Source: Cyanobacteria bacterium GSL.Bin1
GTDB lineage: Bacteria; Cyanobacteriota; Cyanobacteriia; Cyanobacteriales; Rubidibacteraceae
Direction: 5' to 3'
Length of the DNA: 43,267 bases
NCBI GenBank assembly: GCA_009909085.1
Contig: JAAANX010000042.1
Location: 1-43,267 of the forward strand
In this document: positions 7,995 through 16,528 of the stretch, one piece after another
Layout of the letters: every line of letters begins with the position of its first letter
Numbering within the stretch: the stretch's first letter is position 1
Made by a program: the position numbers and the translations under genes
Notes under the pieces: generated by a model
Databases searched by the model: none
What the model was told of the DNA's origin: nothing
Seen by the model: only the letters and a program-made list of their open reading frames with translations

Positions 7995-8429
7995 TTACGC
8001 CACAGCAGTCGTTTGCCAGGATGCTTCGAGTTGGGTACGACCCAGCAATAAATCTTTTTGAGAACATTGCCAGTCAGGATGAGCTGACATCAAAAGGCTA
8101 TCTAGGCTTTCTTGATCAAAGAGGTGCCAAACAGGCGCATCATCAATATTACTTTCATAAGCGTAGCAATTGGCACTAATACAAATAATTTTGCCAGCAT
8201 TCTTGCTGTCTCCGAGTAATAAAGATTCACCGGATTTTAGCGCTCGGAAATGGCGCATGACTTGTTTAAAGGCATCAAAAGAAGCAGCGGTTAAGCCCGG
8301 AAGCGTGATGATCTGATCGCGATCGCCGTTAACTGCAATCCAGTAATTTCTTAAGGGATCAATTCCTTCTAACCAAGGAATCTGATCGTCTAGTTGATAC
8401 CGAGGGATAACAGTGAATCGTGGATACAT
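7995..8429 (-). CDS. Conserved-looking cytosolic protein of unknown function
   Basis: I do not recognise this 144 aa protein. It has no signal peptide or membrane segment, and the sequence looks like a compact alpha/beta domain (GIDPLRNYWIAVNGDRDQII near residues 22-42; KIICISANCYAYESN near 84-99). It starts at ATG 8429 and faces CTDH with stop codons 1 nt apart. A role with the carotenoid proteins is only suggested by position, and it could equally be an unrelated neighbour. The coding strand contains HIP1 sites like the rest of the genome, so recent transfer is not indicated. Confidence 0.7.
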   Translation of the reverse strand: MYPRFTVIPRYQLDDQIPWLEGIDPLRNYWIAVNGDRDQIITLPGLTAASFDAFKQVMRHFRALKSGESLLLGDSKNAGKIICISANCYAYESNIDDAPVWHLFDQESLDSLLMSAHPDWQCSQKDLLLGRTQLEASWQTTAVA

Positions 8430-8593
8430 AAGCCTAACCTTTCAAGCTCAATGAATTGCTCTTTGCAGATATTTCTACTGTCGTACACGATATAAAAAAC
8501 CTGAGAGGGAAACCATAGAACTTCATAAAACTTATCGCTCTGTTCAGGTTTATTAATCTCTGCAATTGGAAAAAGCCGCAAACATCTGCCCGT

Positions 8594-8623
8594 TTGAGGG
8601 GGATTTCCTGAACTTGGTATAAT
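8594..8623 (+). promoter_or_regulatory. Candidate promoter in the 8430-8790 leader of ndhB
   Basis: TTGAGG (8594-8599) and TATAAT (8618-8623) are 18 nt apart, about 170 nt ahead of the ndhB ATG. This is the best sigma70-like match in the 360 nt gap; the rest of the gap shows no gene. A long 5' UTR of about 160 nt is implied. Confidence 0.5.
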
Positions 8624-8790
8624 ATAAACTTTTATTAAGTATCGTCATAAAATGCAAACATTTCTTTAAGGGGAGTTTGCGATCTCAATCCAGCGCCAAC
8701 CAAGAACAAATGATGGCTCGGCTGTTATCCTAAATCTTGGTACGCTGTACTAAACAACTGTTAACTATCCGTAACTTTATATGGACTTCT

Positions 8791-10380
8791 ATGGACTTTA
8801 CAAGTAATCTTTCTGCTCAACTTAACGTAGGTCTAATCCTTCCTGAGAGCATCATTGTCATTACACTCCTGATTGTCTTAGTGGGCGACTTAATTGTCGG
8901 AAAAAACGCAGCGCGAGTCCTTCCCTATATTGGGATTGGGGGCTTACTCGCTTCGATCGTTGCGCTTTACTTGCAGTGGGATGCGGAAAATCCGATCGCG
9001 CTGTTAGGGAGTTTTAGTGCTGATGACCTCAGTATTGTTTTTCGCAGCGTGATTGCCCTCTCGACAGCGATTACAATTTTAATGTCAATTCGGTATGTGG
9101 AACAAACCGGTTCTGCCCTTTCCGAGTTCATCACAATTATGCTCACCGCAACCTTAGGGGCAATGTTCTTGTCTGGGGCGAATGAACTGGTGATGATTTT
9201 TGTGTCTCTGGAAACCCTTAGTATCTCTTCTTATTTAATGACGGGATACATGAAGCGGGATTCTCGTTCTAATGAAGCGGCTTTAAAATATCTTCTCATT
9301 GGCGCAGCTAGTTCTGCAGTATTTTTATATGGGTCTTCTCTACTTTATGGACTTTCTGGCGGAGAAACCAGTTTACCGAAAATTGCAGCAGGAATTGCCC
9401 AAATGGAAGGGGGAGAACTCACTAGCGCGATCGCGTTGGTCTTTATGATTGCCGGGATTGCTTTTAAAATTTCTGCCGTTCCGTTCCACCAATGGACACC
9501 AGATGTTTATGAAGGTTCCCCCACCCCAGTGGTTGCCTTCTTATCCGTTGGTTCCAAAGCCGCGGGATTTGCCCTTGCCATTCGTTTGTTAGTGGTCGCC
9601 TTCCCCTTAGAAGAACCGCAATGGCGTCTCATTTTCACCGCCCTTGCCATCTTAAGTATGATTTTAGGGAATGCGGTGGCTCTTGCTCAAACCAGCATGA
9701 AACGCCTTCTGGCTTACTCCTCTATTGGTCAAGCCGGATTTATTATGATTGGCATGGTTGCTGCAACCGACGCCGGATATGCCAGCATGATTTTCTATTT
9801 ACTGGTTTATCTCTTCATGAACCTGGGTGCCTTTACCGGCATTATTCTCTTCTCTCTCCGCACCGGAACCGATCAAATCACGGAATATGCTGGACTGTAT
9901 CAAAAAGATCCCCTGCTCACCCTTGGTTTAAGTATTTGTCTACTTTCTTTAGGCGGAATTCCCCCGTTAGCCGGCTTTTTTGGTAAGATTTATCTGTTTT
10001 GGGCCGGTTGGCAAGCTGGTTTATATGGTTTAGTGATTTTAGGATTGGTTACGAGTGTTATTTCAATTTACTACTACATCCGAGTCGTCAAGATGATGGT
10101 CGTGAAAGAACCGCAAGAAATGTCGGAAACCATCCAAAACTATCCCGAAATCCGTTGGAATTTACCCGGAATGCGTCCTTTACAAGTGGGGTTAGTCTTT
10201 TCGCTGGTTGTTACTTCCTTGGCGGGCATTTTGTCGAATCCTTTATTCTCCCTTGCCAATGCCTCGGTGAAAAATACAGCGATTTTGAATGCCGAAGCAA
10301 CCCGTGTTGAAGAAGCCAATGCCGATAATCGTCAAGTCTCCCTGGCTGATCTGAGCGCACCTGCTATTCTAGACAAATAA
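8791..10380 (+). CDS. ndhB: NAD(P)H-quinone oxidoreductase subunit 2 (NdhB)
   Basis: From ATG 8791 the protein is 529 aa, the usual NdhB length; the frame is open from 8737 but the extra residues are not family-like. It is an antiporter-like membrane subunit with about 14 helices and the proton-channel signature [20 protein letters not shown] and [14 protein letters not shown]. NdhB belongs to all NDH-1 complexes in cyanobacterial thylakoids, which serve respiration, cyclic electron flow and CO2 uptake. It is encoded alone here with its own leader and a downstream hairpin, as is common for cyanobacterial ndhB; ndhD and ndhF occur 25 kb away in this window. Confidence 0.96.
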   Translation: MDFTSNLSAQLNVGLILPESIIVITLLIVLVGDLIVGKNAARVLPYIGIGGLLASIVALYLQWDAENPIALLGSFSADDLSIVFRSVIALSTAITILMSIRYVEQTGSALSEFITIMLTATLGAMFLSGANELVMIFVSLETLSISSYLMTGYMKRDSRSNEAALKYLLIGAASSAVFLYGSSLLYGLSGGETSLPKIAAGIAQMEGGELTSAIALVFMIAGIAFKISAVPFHQWTPDVYEGSPTPVVAFLSVGSKAAGFALAIRLLVVAFPLEEPQWRLIFTALAILSMILGNAVALAQTSMKRLLAYSSIGQAGFIMIGMVAATDAGYASMIFYLLVYLFMNLGAFTGIILFSLRTGTDQITEYAGLYQKDPLLTLGLSICLLSLGGIPPLAGFFGKIYLFWAGWQAGLYGLVILGLVTSVISIYYYIRVVKMMVVKEPQEMSETIQNYPEIRWNLPGMRPLQVGLVFSLVVTSLAGILSNPLFSLANASVKNTAILNAEATRVEEANADNRQVSLADLSAPAILDK

Positions 10381-10406
10381 TTATCTTCCGGTCTGGTTTT
10401 GACTGG

Positions 10407-10431
10407 GGGAATGCAGTTGAACTGTATTCCC
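10407..10431 (+). terminator. Probable ndhB terminator hairpin
   Basis: GGGAATGCAG (10407-10416) pairs with CTGTATTCCC (10422-10431) across a 5 nt loop, 27 nt after the ndhB stop. The tract that follows (tctggtttctc) is pyrimidine-rich but has no long U-run, so termination efficiency is uncertain. Confidence 0.6.
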
Positions 10432-10559
10432 TCTGGTTTCTCTCGCAATGTTTTCTAAAATGTTTCTATAGCAACAGCGCGATCGTCCCTGTAACTCTGA
10501 GACGACCGAACCGGAGTTTGTCTCAACCGTGATCTTTCAATATTTTTTTGCAAGCTGAT

Positions 10560-12752
10560 ATGGCTTATCCTCTCTACGTCGCCTTTGTTTGGCATCAGCA
10601 CCAACCGCTTTATTACTCCTCGCCAGGGCAGTATCATTTACCTTGGGTTCGCTTACATGGGACAAAAGACTATCTCGACCTCATTCTCTTATTACAGCGT
10701 TATCCAAAACTTCATCAGACGGTGAATTTGGTTCCAACGCTGATGCAACAACTCGAAGATTATGCGCAAGGAAAGGCCCGTGATCCCTATTTGGATCTAA
10801 CTTTAACTCCGGAAAAGCATTTAGATCGCGGAAAACGGCAATACATCATTAATCATTTTTTTGATGCCAACTATCGCACGCTCATTGATCCCCATCCCCG
10901 CTACCGAGAACTTTATCAGCAGCGTAAAGAACATGGTGCTGTTTGGTGCTTACACAATTGGACGCAACAAGACTATAGCGACCTCCTAGCTTGGCATAAT
11001 TTAGCTTGGATCGACCCTTTATTTTGGGATGATCCTGAAATTGCCTATTGGTTAAAGAAAGAGAAAGGCTTTACCTTAAAAGATCGGCAACAGATCTACG
11101 CTAAACAGCAAGAGATTATTCGCCAGATTCTTCCGCAACATAAACGGATGCAAGAAACGGGGCAACTGGAAATTATTACCAGTCCTTATACCCATCCCAT
11201 TCTTCCTCTACTGGCCGATACTAACGTTGCTAAAGTTGCCATTCCCGATATTATTCTGCCGGAACATCGTTTTCGTTGGCAAGAAGATATCCCGCCTCAT
11301 TTAGAAAAAGCAAAAGCCATCTATCAATCCCAATTTGATCGCTTACCGCAAGGATTATGGCCCTCAGAACAAGCGATTAGTCCACAGGTTTTGTCTGATA
11401 TTGCTGCTGCTGGGTTTAAATGGTTTTGTTCCGATGAAGCAATTTTGGGCTGGACGCTCAATCATTTTTTCCATCGCAATGAAGGAGGAACCCTTTATGC
11501 CCCAGAGTTACTCTATCAACCCTATCGTCTTCCCACTTCTCACGGCGATTTAAATGTTGTTTTCCGCGATCATCGGTTATCCGATTTAATTGGCTTTACC
11601 TACAGTAAACTGTCGGCAAAAACGGCAGCGAAAGACTTTATTGGTCGTTTAGACGCGATCGCGCAACGTTTGGGTACCCCCATCGAATATCCCTGGTTAG
11701 TCACCATTGCCTTAGACGGCGAAAATTGTTGGGAAGAGTATCTTCAAGATGGGAAACCTTTTTTAGAAACGCTCTATCAAAGCCTTAGCGATCATCCCGG
11801 CATTGAATTGGTGACTGTTTCTGAATTTCTCGAAAAATATCCCCCCACAGCCACCTTACCCAGTCAACAATTACACAGTGGATCTTGGGTCGATGGCGAC
11901 TTGACCACTTGGATTGGCGATCCGGTGAAAAATCGGGCTTGGGATTTACTCAATGCCGCCCGAGAAACCCTAGCCCAACATCCTGAAGCCAGCGAAGAAG
12001 CGTGGGAAGCCCTCTATGCAGCAGAAGGATCCGATTGGTTTTGGTGGTTTGGAGAAGGACATTCATCGAATCAAGATGCCATTTTTGATCAACTCTTTCG
12101 CAATCACCTTGCCAATATTTATCAAGCACTCCACCTCCCAATTCCCGAAGATCTCAAGCACCCCCTAGAGTCTCATCAACGGAAAAAATCCCATCCGCCT
12201 CTTAGTTTTATTCATCCCTTTATTGATGGTATTGCTGATGAACAAGACTGGGATAAAGCCGGGCGGATTGATATTGCTACCAGTGGGGCGATGCACCAGA
12301 ATAGTGATGTCAAGCGCTTATGGTATGGCTTAGATCATCTCAATTTTTATTTCCGGTTTGATTTCAAAAAAGGGGGACAACCCGGTACCAACTTACCGCC
12401 AGAGTTACATTTATTTTGGTTCTATCCGGGGGTAACTTTAATTAATAGTCAGCTTCCCTTACACAAGGTTCCCCAACATCCTCCACTCAATTATTTATAT
12501 CATCATCACCTCGGAATTAATATTGTTGAAGAAACGATTTGGTTAGAAGAAGCAACCGATCATAATCGTTGGTTTGGTCGTCGCACCAGAGCGAAGTTTT
12601 ATTTTAATGATTGTCTGGAATTATCGGTGCCTTGGGACGATTTAGGAATGTCTCCCGATATTTTTCTCAATATTATTGCTGTTTTCAGCGATCGCGCTCA
12701 GTTTCGTAGCTACCTCCCCGAACAAGAGTTTGTGGTTTTACAAATTCCTTAA
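10560..12752 (+). CDS. Glycoside hydrolase family 57 alpha-glucan-active enzyme
   Basis: From ATG 10560 the protein is 730 aa (a TTG at 10548 would add four). GH57 motifs are clear: WHQHQP near residue 14, GLWPSEQAIS with the predicted nucleophile Glu270, and ALDGENCWEEY with the predicted acid Asp386. The catalytic barrel covers about residues 1-430, followed by a helical region and a C-terminal beta-rich domain (about 555-730) that may bind carbohydrate. GH57 enzymes hydrolyse or transfer alpha-glucans, so glycogen turnover is the likely role; the exact specificity (amylase, glucanotransferase or branching) cannot be read from the sequence. No signal peptide is seen, consistent with cytosolic action. 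Confidence 0.88.
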   Translation: MAYPLYVAFVWHQHQPLYYSSPGQYHLPWVRLHGTKDYLDLILLLQRYPKLHQTVNLVPTLMQQLEDYAQGKARDPYLDLTLTPEKHLDRGKRQYIINHFFDANYRTLIDPHPRYRELYQQRKEHGAVWCLHNWTQQDYSDLLAWHNLAWIDPLFWDDPEIAYWLKKEKGFTLKDRQQIYAKQQEIIRQILPQHKRMQETGQLEIITSPYTHPILPLLADTNVAKVAIPDIILPEHRFRWQEDIPPHLEKAKAIYQSQFDRLPQGLWPSEQAISPQVLSDIAAAGFKWFCSDEAILGWTLNHFFHRNEGGTLYAPELLYQPYRLPTSHGDLNVVFRDHRLSDLIGFTYSKLSAKTAAKDFIGRLDAIAQRLGTPIEYPWLVTIALDGENCWEEYLQDGKPFLETLYQSLSDHPGIELVTVSEFLEKYPPTATLPSQQLHSGSWVDGDLTTWIGDPVKNRAWDLLNAARETLAQHPEASEEAWEALYAAEGSDWFWWFGEGHSSNQDAIFDQLFRNHLANIYQALHLPIPEDLKHPLESHQRKKSHPPLSFIHPFIDGIADEQDWDKAGRIDIATSGAMHQNSDVKRLWYGLDHLNFYFRFDFKKGGQPGTNLPPELHLFWFYPGVTLINSQLPLHKVPQHPPLNYLYHHHLGINIVEETIWLEEATDHNRWFGRRTRAKFYFNDCLELSVPWDDLGMSPDIFLNIIAVFSDRAQFRSYLPEQEFVVLQIP

Positions 12753-12763
12753 ACCTGTCAAGG

Positions 12764-13345
12764 ATGATGAATACTTATACTCTCAATTTGCAACCAATTT
12801 TAAAGCTTGATGATGAGCAATTCTTACAATTATCCCAAGCTAATCCTGACTTAAAGTTTGAAAGAAGTCAACAAGGAAACTTAATCATTATGTCGCCAAC
12901 TGGAGGTGAAACAGGAAATCGTAATGCCGAGTTAATCATTGAATTTGGACTTTGGAATCGCTGGAAACAACTCGGACAAGTATTTGATTCTTCTACTGGA
13001 TTTAAGTTGCCCAACGGTGCAATTCGTTCTCCTGATGTCGCTTGGGTCAAACAAGAACGCTGGAATCGTTTATCAATTGAAGAAAAGCGAAAATTCCCCA
13101 ATCTTGCTCCCGATTTTGTCTTGGAGTTACGCTCAAAAACCGATTCCTTAGCTGAGATACAAGCAAAACTCAAGGGGTACATTGAAAATGGAGTCAGACT
13201 CGGTTGGTTAATTAATCCCCTCGAAAAACAAGTGGAAATTTATCGTCCCGGGAAAGTAACAGAAGTTTTAGATGATCCACAACAAGTTTCTGGAGAAGAA
13301 GTTTTGCCCGAATTTACGTTAGATTTAAGTTTAGTTTGGGAATAG
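12764..13345 (+). CDS. Uma2-family (DUF820) putative PD-(D/E)XK nuclease, copy 1
   Basis: The 193 aa protein shows the cyanobacterial DUF820/Uma2 pattern: MSPTGGETGNRNAEL, GAIRSPDVAWVKQERW with the metal-binding Asp, FVLELRSKTDSL and NGVRLGWLINP. The fold is a restriction-endonuclease-like core; the true substrate of this very abundant cyanobacterial family is unknown. It starts at ATG 12764 or 12767, 11 nt after the GH57 stop and behind an aaggatg purine stretch. The next gene is a tandem copy. Lys replacement in the ELRSK/E segment differs between copies. Confidence 0.88.
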   Translation: MMNTYTLNLQPILKLDDEQFLQLSQANPDLKFERSQQGNLIIMSPTGGETGNRNAELIIEFGLWNRWKQLGQVFDSSTGFKLPNGAIRSPDVAWVKQERWNRLSIEEKRKFPNLAPDFVLELRSKTDSLAEIQAKLKGYIENGVRLGWLINPLEKQVEIYRPGKVTEVLDDPQQVSGEEVLPEFTLDLSLVWE

Positions 13346-13934
13346 AAACAGACCCATGAATACTTACACGGTGAAATTACAGCCTATTGTCAGGCTTGAT
13401 GATGAGCAATTCTTACAATTATCGCAAGCCAATCCTGACTTAAAGTTTGAAAGAAGTCAACAAGGGAACTTAATTATCATGTCGCCAACGGGAGGTAAAA
13501 CAGGGAACCGTAATGCTGAACTCATTGGTGAATTTATTATTTGGAATCGCCGGAAACAACTCGGACAAGTATTTGATTCTTCTACTGGATTTAAGTTAGC
13601 CAATGGTGCGATTCGGTCTCCTGATGTCGCTTGGGTCAAACAAGAACGCTGGAATAATCTATCAACTGAAGAAAAGCGAAAATTCCCCAATCTTGCGCCT
13701 GATTTTGTCTTAGAATTACGCTCGGAAACCGATTCCTTAACCGAGACACAAGCGAAACTTAGGGAATACATTGAAAATGGAGTTAGACTCGGTTGGTTAA
13801 TTAACCCCCTAGACAAACAAGTGGAAATTTATCATCCCGGGAAAGCCACAGAAGTTTTAGATAATCCACAACAAGTTTCTGGAGAAGAAGTTTTGCCCGA
13901 ATTTACGTTAGATTTAAGTTTAGTTTGGGAATAA
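12767..13934 (+). repeat. Tandem gene duplication (two 579-nt units)
   Basis: Units 12767-13345 and 13356-13934 have the same length and align without gaps, with long identical runs (for example the final 50 nt before each stop). The duplication boundaries coincide with the start and stop codons; the flanking DNA after the two stops is unrelated. Confidence 0.85.
13356..13934 (+). CDS. Uma2-family (DUF820) putative PD-(D/E)XK nuclease, copy 2
   Basis: This 192 aa protein differs from the preceding one at about 21 positions, with no insertions or deletions. The same landmarks are present (MSPTGGKTGNRNAEL, RSPDVAWVKQERW, FVLELRSETDSL). The start is ATG 13356, 10 nt after the stop of copy 1. 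The last 103 nt of the gene are also read antisense as the C-terminus of the facing metalloprotease gene. The close similarity in both protein and DNA indicates a fairly recent tandem duplication. Confidence 0.88.
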   Translation: MNTYTVKLQPIVRLDDEQFLQLSQANPDLKFERSQQGNLIIMSPTGGKTGNRNAELIGEFIIWNRRKQLGQVFDSSTGFKLANGAIRSPDVAWVKQERWNNLSTEEKRKFPNLAPDFVLELRSETDSLTETQAKLREYIENGVRLGWLINPLDKQVEIYHPGKATEVLDNPQQVSGEEVLPEFTLDLSLVWE

Positions 13935-14710
13935 ACATTCTTGCTCTGATCAGGAGAAACAATCTTCCAGCCTAAGCGAGTAGGTTGTTGATAAATTTTT
14001 TTCAGGGTATTGATATCGCGAGGCGAAATTGAAGGGGATTGTCGCACTTGGGAGAAATATAAGGCATCATCAGGATGCGGACTATGTCCCCAAATCCCTA
14101 AAGCATGACCGATTTCATGACGTGCTGTCGCTAGGGTATGGGCTTGGCTTTGGTGGGGGCTGATTTCGATCTTCATGCGGTGAATTAATTGTTTCCCTGC
14201 TAAATCAAACTTATAATGGGTGCGGGCATTACGAGCGCGAGAAAACCTGATTAATCCGGTTTCTGGGTTACGAGTAGTATTGAGGGGAGGGCGCGATCGC
14301 GCAATAATAATATTCGCTTCAGCGCGATTATCCACTCTTTTTAGAGGCAAATATTCATCCCATTCCGCAAGGGCTGTCGTGACTGCGTTGACCCACTCTT
14401 GCAACCGTTGATCGCTTGGAGAAGCACTCCCTAAATCAAGATAGACTTTCACAGGAAACTCAGACCAAATCAAATAACCCAACGGACTCTCTTCAACCGC
14501 TGAAAAATAATCCCCCCCTTCCAAAGCACTCTGCCATTGTGCTAAAGCAGGAGGAAGGGGATGAGATTGTAAAGGAGGAAGCGAGGCTTGGGAGGGAACA
14601 CTTTCTGCATCCACAGAGTAAAAAAAAGAAACTGTCATTGCAGCGATCAAAATCAGACCGTTCGTAACAATAGCAATGACAGTCATTTTAATAAGTGTCC
14701 GCTGGTGCAT
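13832..14710 (-). CDS. Secreted matrixin-like zinc metalloprotease
   Basis: The 292 aa protein has an N-terminal hydrophobic segment (about residues 9-30) acting as signal or anchor. It carries the metzincin zinc site RHEIGHALGIWGHS (HExxHxxGxxH) near residue 200, preceded by FPVKVYLDL and NIIIARSRPP, typical of predicted Zn-dependent proteases in cyanobacteria. Action on proteins in the periplasm or outside is expected; the target is unknown. It is the last gene of a minus-strand run, 10 nt after ycf45. Residues from about 259 to the end are encoded antisense to the Uma2 copy 2 gene and probably replace an original stop lost when that DNA was joined here. Confidence 0.82.
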   Translation of the reverse strand: MHQRTLIKMTVIAIVTNGLILIAAMTVSFFYSVDAESVPSQASLPPLQSHPLPPALAQWQSALEGGDYFSAVEESPLGYLIWSEFPVKVYLDLGSASPSDQRLQEWVNAVTTALAEWDEYLPLKRVDNRAEANIIIARSRPPLNTTRNPETGLIRFSRARNARTHYKFDLAGKQLIHRMKIEISPHQSQAHTLATARHEIGHALGIWGHSPHPDDALYFSQVRQSPSISPRDINTLKKIYQQPTRLGWKIVSPDQSKNVYSQTKLKSNVNSGKTSSPETCCGLSKTSVAFPG

Positions 14711-14720
14711 AACTTGACAA

Positions 14721-16520
14721 CTAGGCAGGATAAATCCGTAAACGTCGATTCGGTTCTTCCCCGAAACTATCGGATTTCAAGCGATAATGTTCGGCAAGTT
14801 CATGCTGCATCCGTCGGACTTTTGCCGGACGAGGGAGTAATTCTACTGGTTGTCCTTTGGGAATGACAATTTGTTCCACCGCTAACCTTGCTTCTTCTAG
14901 CGCTTCAATCTCGTCTTGATTGCTACTTTCGCTAAACATCCGCAAATCCATCCCTTCGGAAGTGGTTGGATCAAGATCGAGTAAACGCTGCAGGGTACGG
15001 CTAATTTGCGGTAAGGTATTGGATTTGACCACGTGAATCGGGACTTCTTTCGTTTTTGCCATCTGACGCAACTTGGAATGATTCTTCACCTGCGATCGCA
15101 GCGCCATCACCGCATCCGCCGAATCAATATCTTTAGTCAGTACGATGGGTAATTTGGATAATTCCAGCACCTGATCTAACAAGTTACGACTAATGCCATA
15201 GGGATAGACATAAACCGGCCAATCTTCCCCATTCGGACCCGGTGTGCGAACTTTTTCCGTTGGTCCTTCTGGTTGCTGCCAAGATTGATCCAACATCTGC
15301 TCAAATTCCGGATTGTGCGGTGGCGATGGATCAACGGGGGTCATTTGTCCTGAAGCACGCCATCCTGTGGGACGGGGCAAAACCGGATTTTGCAAGCGAT
15401 TTTTCCCATTCATTCCTGGCGGTTGACCGCCTTGGGTGGAAATTTCCACTTCCCCCTGTTCATTCGCTGACCGGACTTCCGTTACCGGATCATGTCCGCG
15501 TAAGAGTTGGTCAATGGTAACTGACACGTCTTGATGAACCACCCAACGTCGTCTTTCCAGCATTTCCACCGCAATATCAAAGGTAGGAAGGGCTTTGCGT
15601 TCTAAAACCGTTTTTTGTGAACCCCGGCGTCGCGCTTCTTCATCCCCTAAAGTAACCGCTTGAATGCCGCCAATTAAGTCGGAGAGGGTGGGGTTTTTAA
15701 TTAAATTATCCAGTTGGTTGCCGTGGGCAGTACCGACTAACTGCACCCCCCGTTCGGCAATGGTACGGGCGGCTAAGGCTTCTAATTCCGTGCCAATTTC
15801 ATCAATGACAATCACTTCCGGCATATGATTTTCCACTGCCTCGATCATTACCTGATGCTGTAATTCGGGGCTTGCCACTTGCATCCGTCGCGCCCGTCCA
15901 ATGGAAGGGTGAGGTATATCGCCATCGCCCGCAATTTCATTAGAGGTATCGATAATCACTACCCGCTTATTTAAATCATCCGCCAACACCCGTGCAATCT
16001 CCCGCAGTGCTGTGGTTTTCCCCACACCAGGACGACCGAGCATCAAAATAGACCGACCGGTCTCCACTAAATCACGAATCATGCCAATGGTGCCATAAAC
16101 GGCCCGTCCAATGCGACAGGTTAAACCCACAATTTCTCCAGTGCGGTTGCGCATAGCACTGATGCGGTGTAAAGTCCGTTCAATTCCTGCTCGGTTATCG
16201 CCACTAAACATCCCCACGCGATCGCTGCAAAATTGAAGATCTTCGCGAGTGACCGTTGCCTCACTCAGGTATTCCCAATGATTGGCAAAGCGCGCTTCCG
16301 GCTTTCGTCCCAGATCAATGACCACTTCAATCAATTCCCCGCGCTGTGGATGATGGGTCAAGTGGTTAGAAATTTCTGGCGGCAAGGTGGCGAGTAAAGC
16401 ATCCAAGTCATCAGTCACCTGCATCCGTTGAAATAAAGGTTTTTCCTTTTCCGTATTGTTTACAGCATCATGATCAAATTGATTTTGCTGATCCGATTGG
16501 CGTTGATTTTGGCTCACCAT
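14721..16520 (-). CDS. ycf45: Ycf45-type R3H-domain AAA ATPase (SpoIIIAA-like)
   Basis: The 599 aa protein has a Walker A motif GRPGVGKTT and Walker B VIVIDEIGTE in a central P-loop domain (about residues 110-340). A low-complexity linker with Pro/Gln stretches follows (about 340-440), and the C-terminal part ends in an R3H nucleic-acid-binding motif (RRMQHELAEHYRLKSDSFG). The same architecture is found in the chloroplast ORF Ycf45 and relatives. The family resembles secretion-type ATPases but the substrate is unknown; single-stranded nucleic-acid binding is inferred from R3H. It lies 8 nt downstream of ldpA and 10 nt upstream of the metalloprotease gene, indicating one transcript. Confidence 0.9.
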   Translation of the reverse strand: MVSQNQRQSDQQNQFDHDAVNNTEKEKPLFQRMQVTDDLDALLATLPPEISNHLTHHPQRGELIEVVIDLGRKPEARFANHWEYLSEATVTREDLQFCSDRVGMFSGDNRAGIERTLHRISAMRNRTGEIVGLTCRIGRAVYGTIGMIRDLVETGRSILMLGRPGVGKTTALREIARVLADDLNKRVVIIDTSNEIAGDGDIPHPSIGRARRMQVASPELQHQVMIEAVENHMPEVIVIDEIGTELEALAARTIAERGVQLVGTAHGNQLDNLIKNPTLSDLIGGIQAVTLGDEEARRRGSQKTVLERKALPTFDIAVEMLERRRWVVHQDVSVTIDQLLRGHDPVTEVRSANEQGEVEISTQGGQPPGMNGKNRLQNPVLPRPTGWRASGQMTPVDPSPPHNPEFEQMLDQSWQQPEGPTEKVRTPGPNGEDWPVYVYPYGISRNLLDQVLELSKLPIVLTKDIDSADAVMALRSQVKNHSKLRQMAKTKEVPIHVVKSNTLPQISRTLQRLLDLDPTTSEGMDLRMFSESSNQDEIEALEEARLAVEQIVIPKGQPVELLPRPAKVRRMQHELAEHYRLKSDSFGEEPNRRLRIYPA

Positions 16521-16528
16521 AAACGTTT

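Noticed and set aside
8390-8581. 63 aa minus-strand ORF upstream of the unknown 7995-8429 gene
   Set aside because: It overlaps the start of a better gene, has no clear ribosome site and no recognisable domain.
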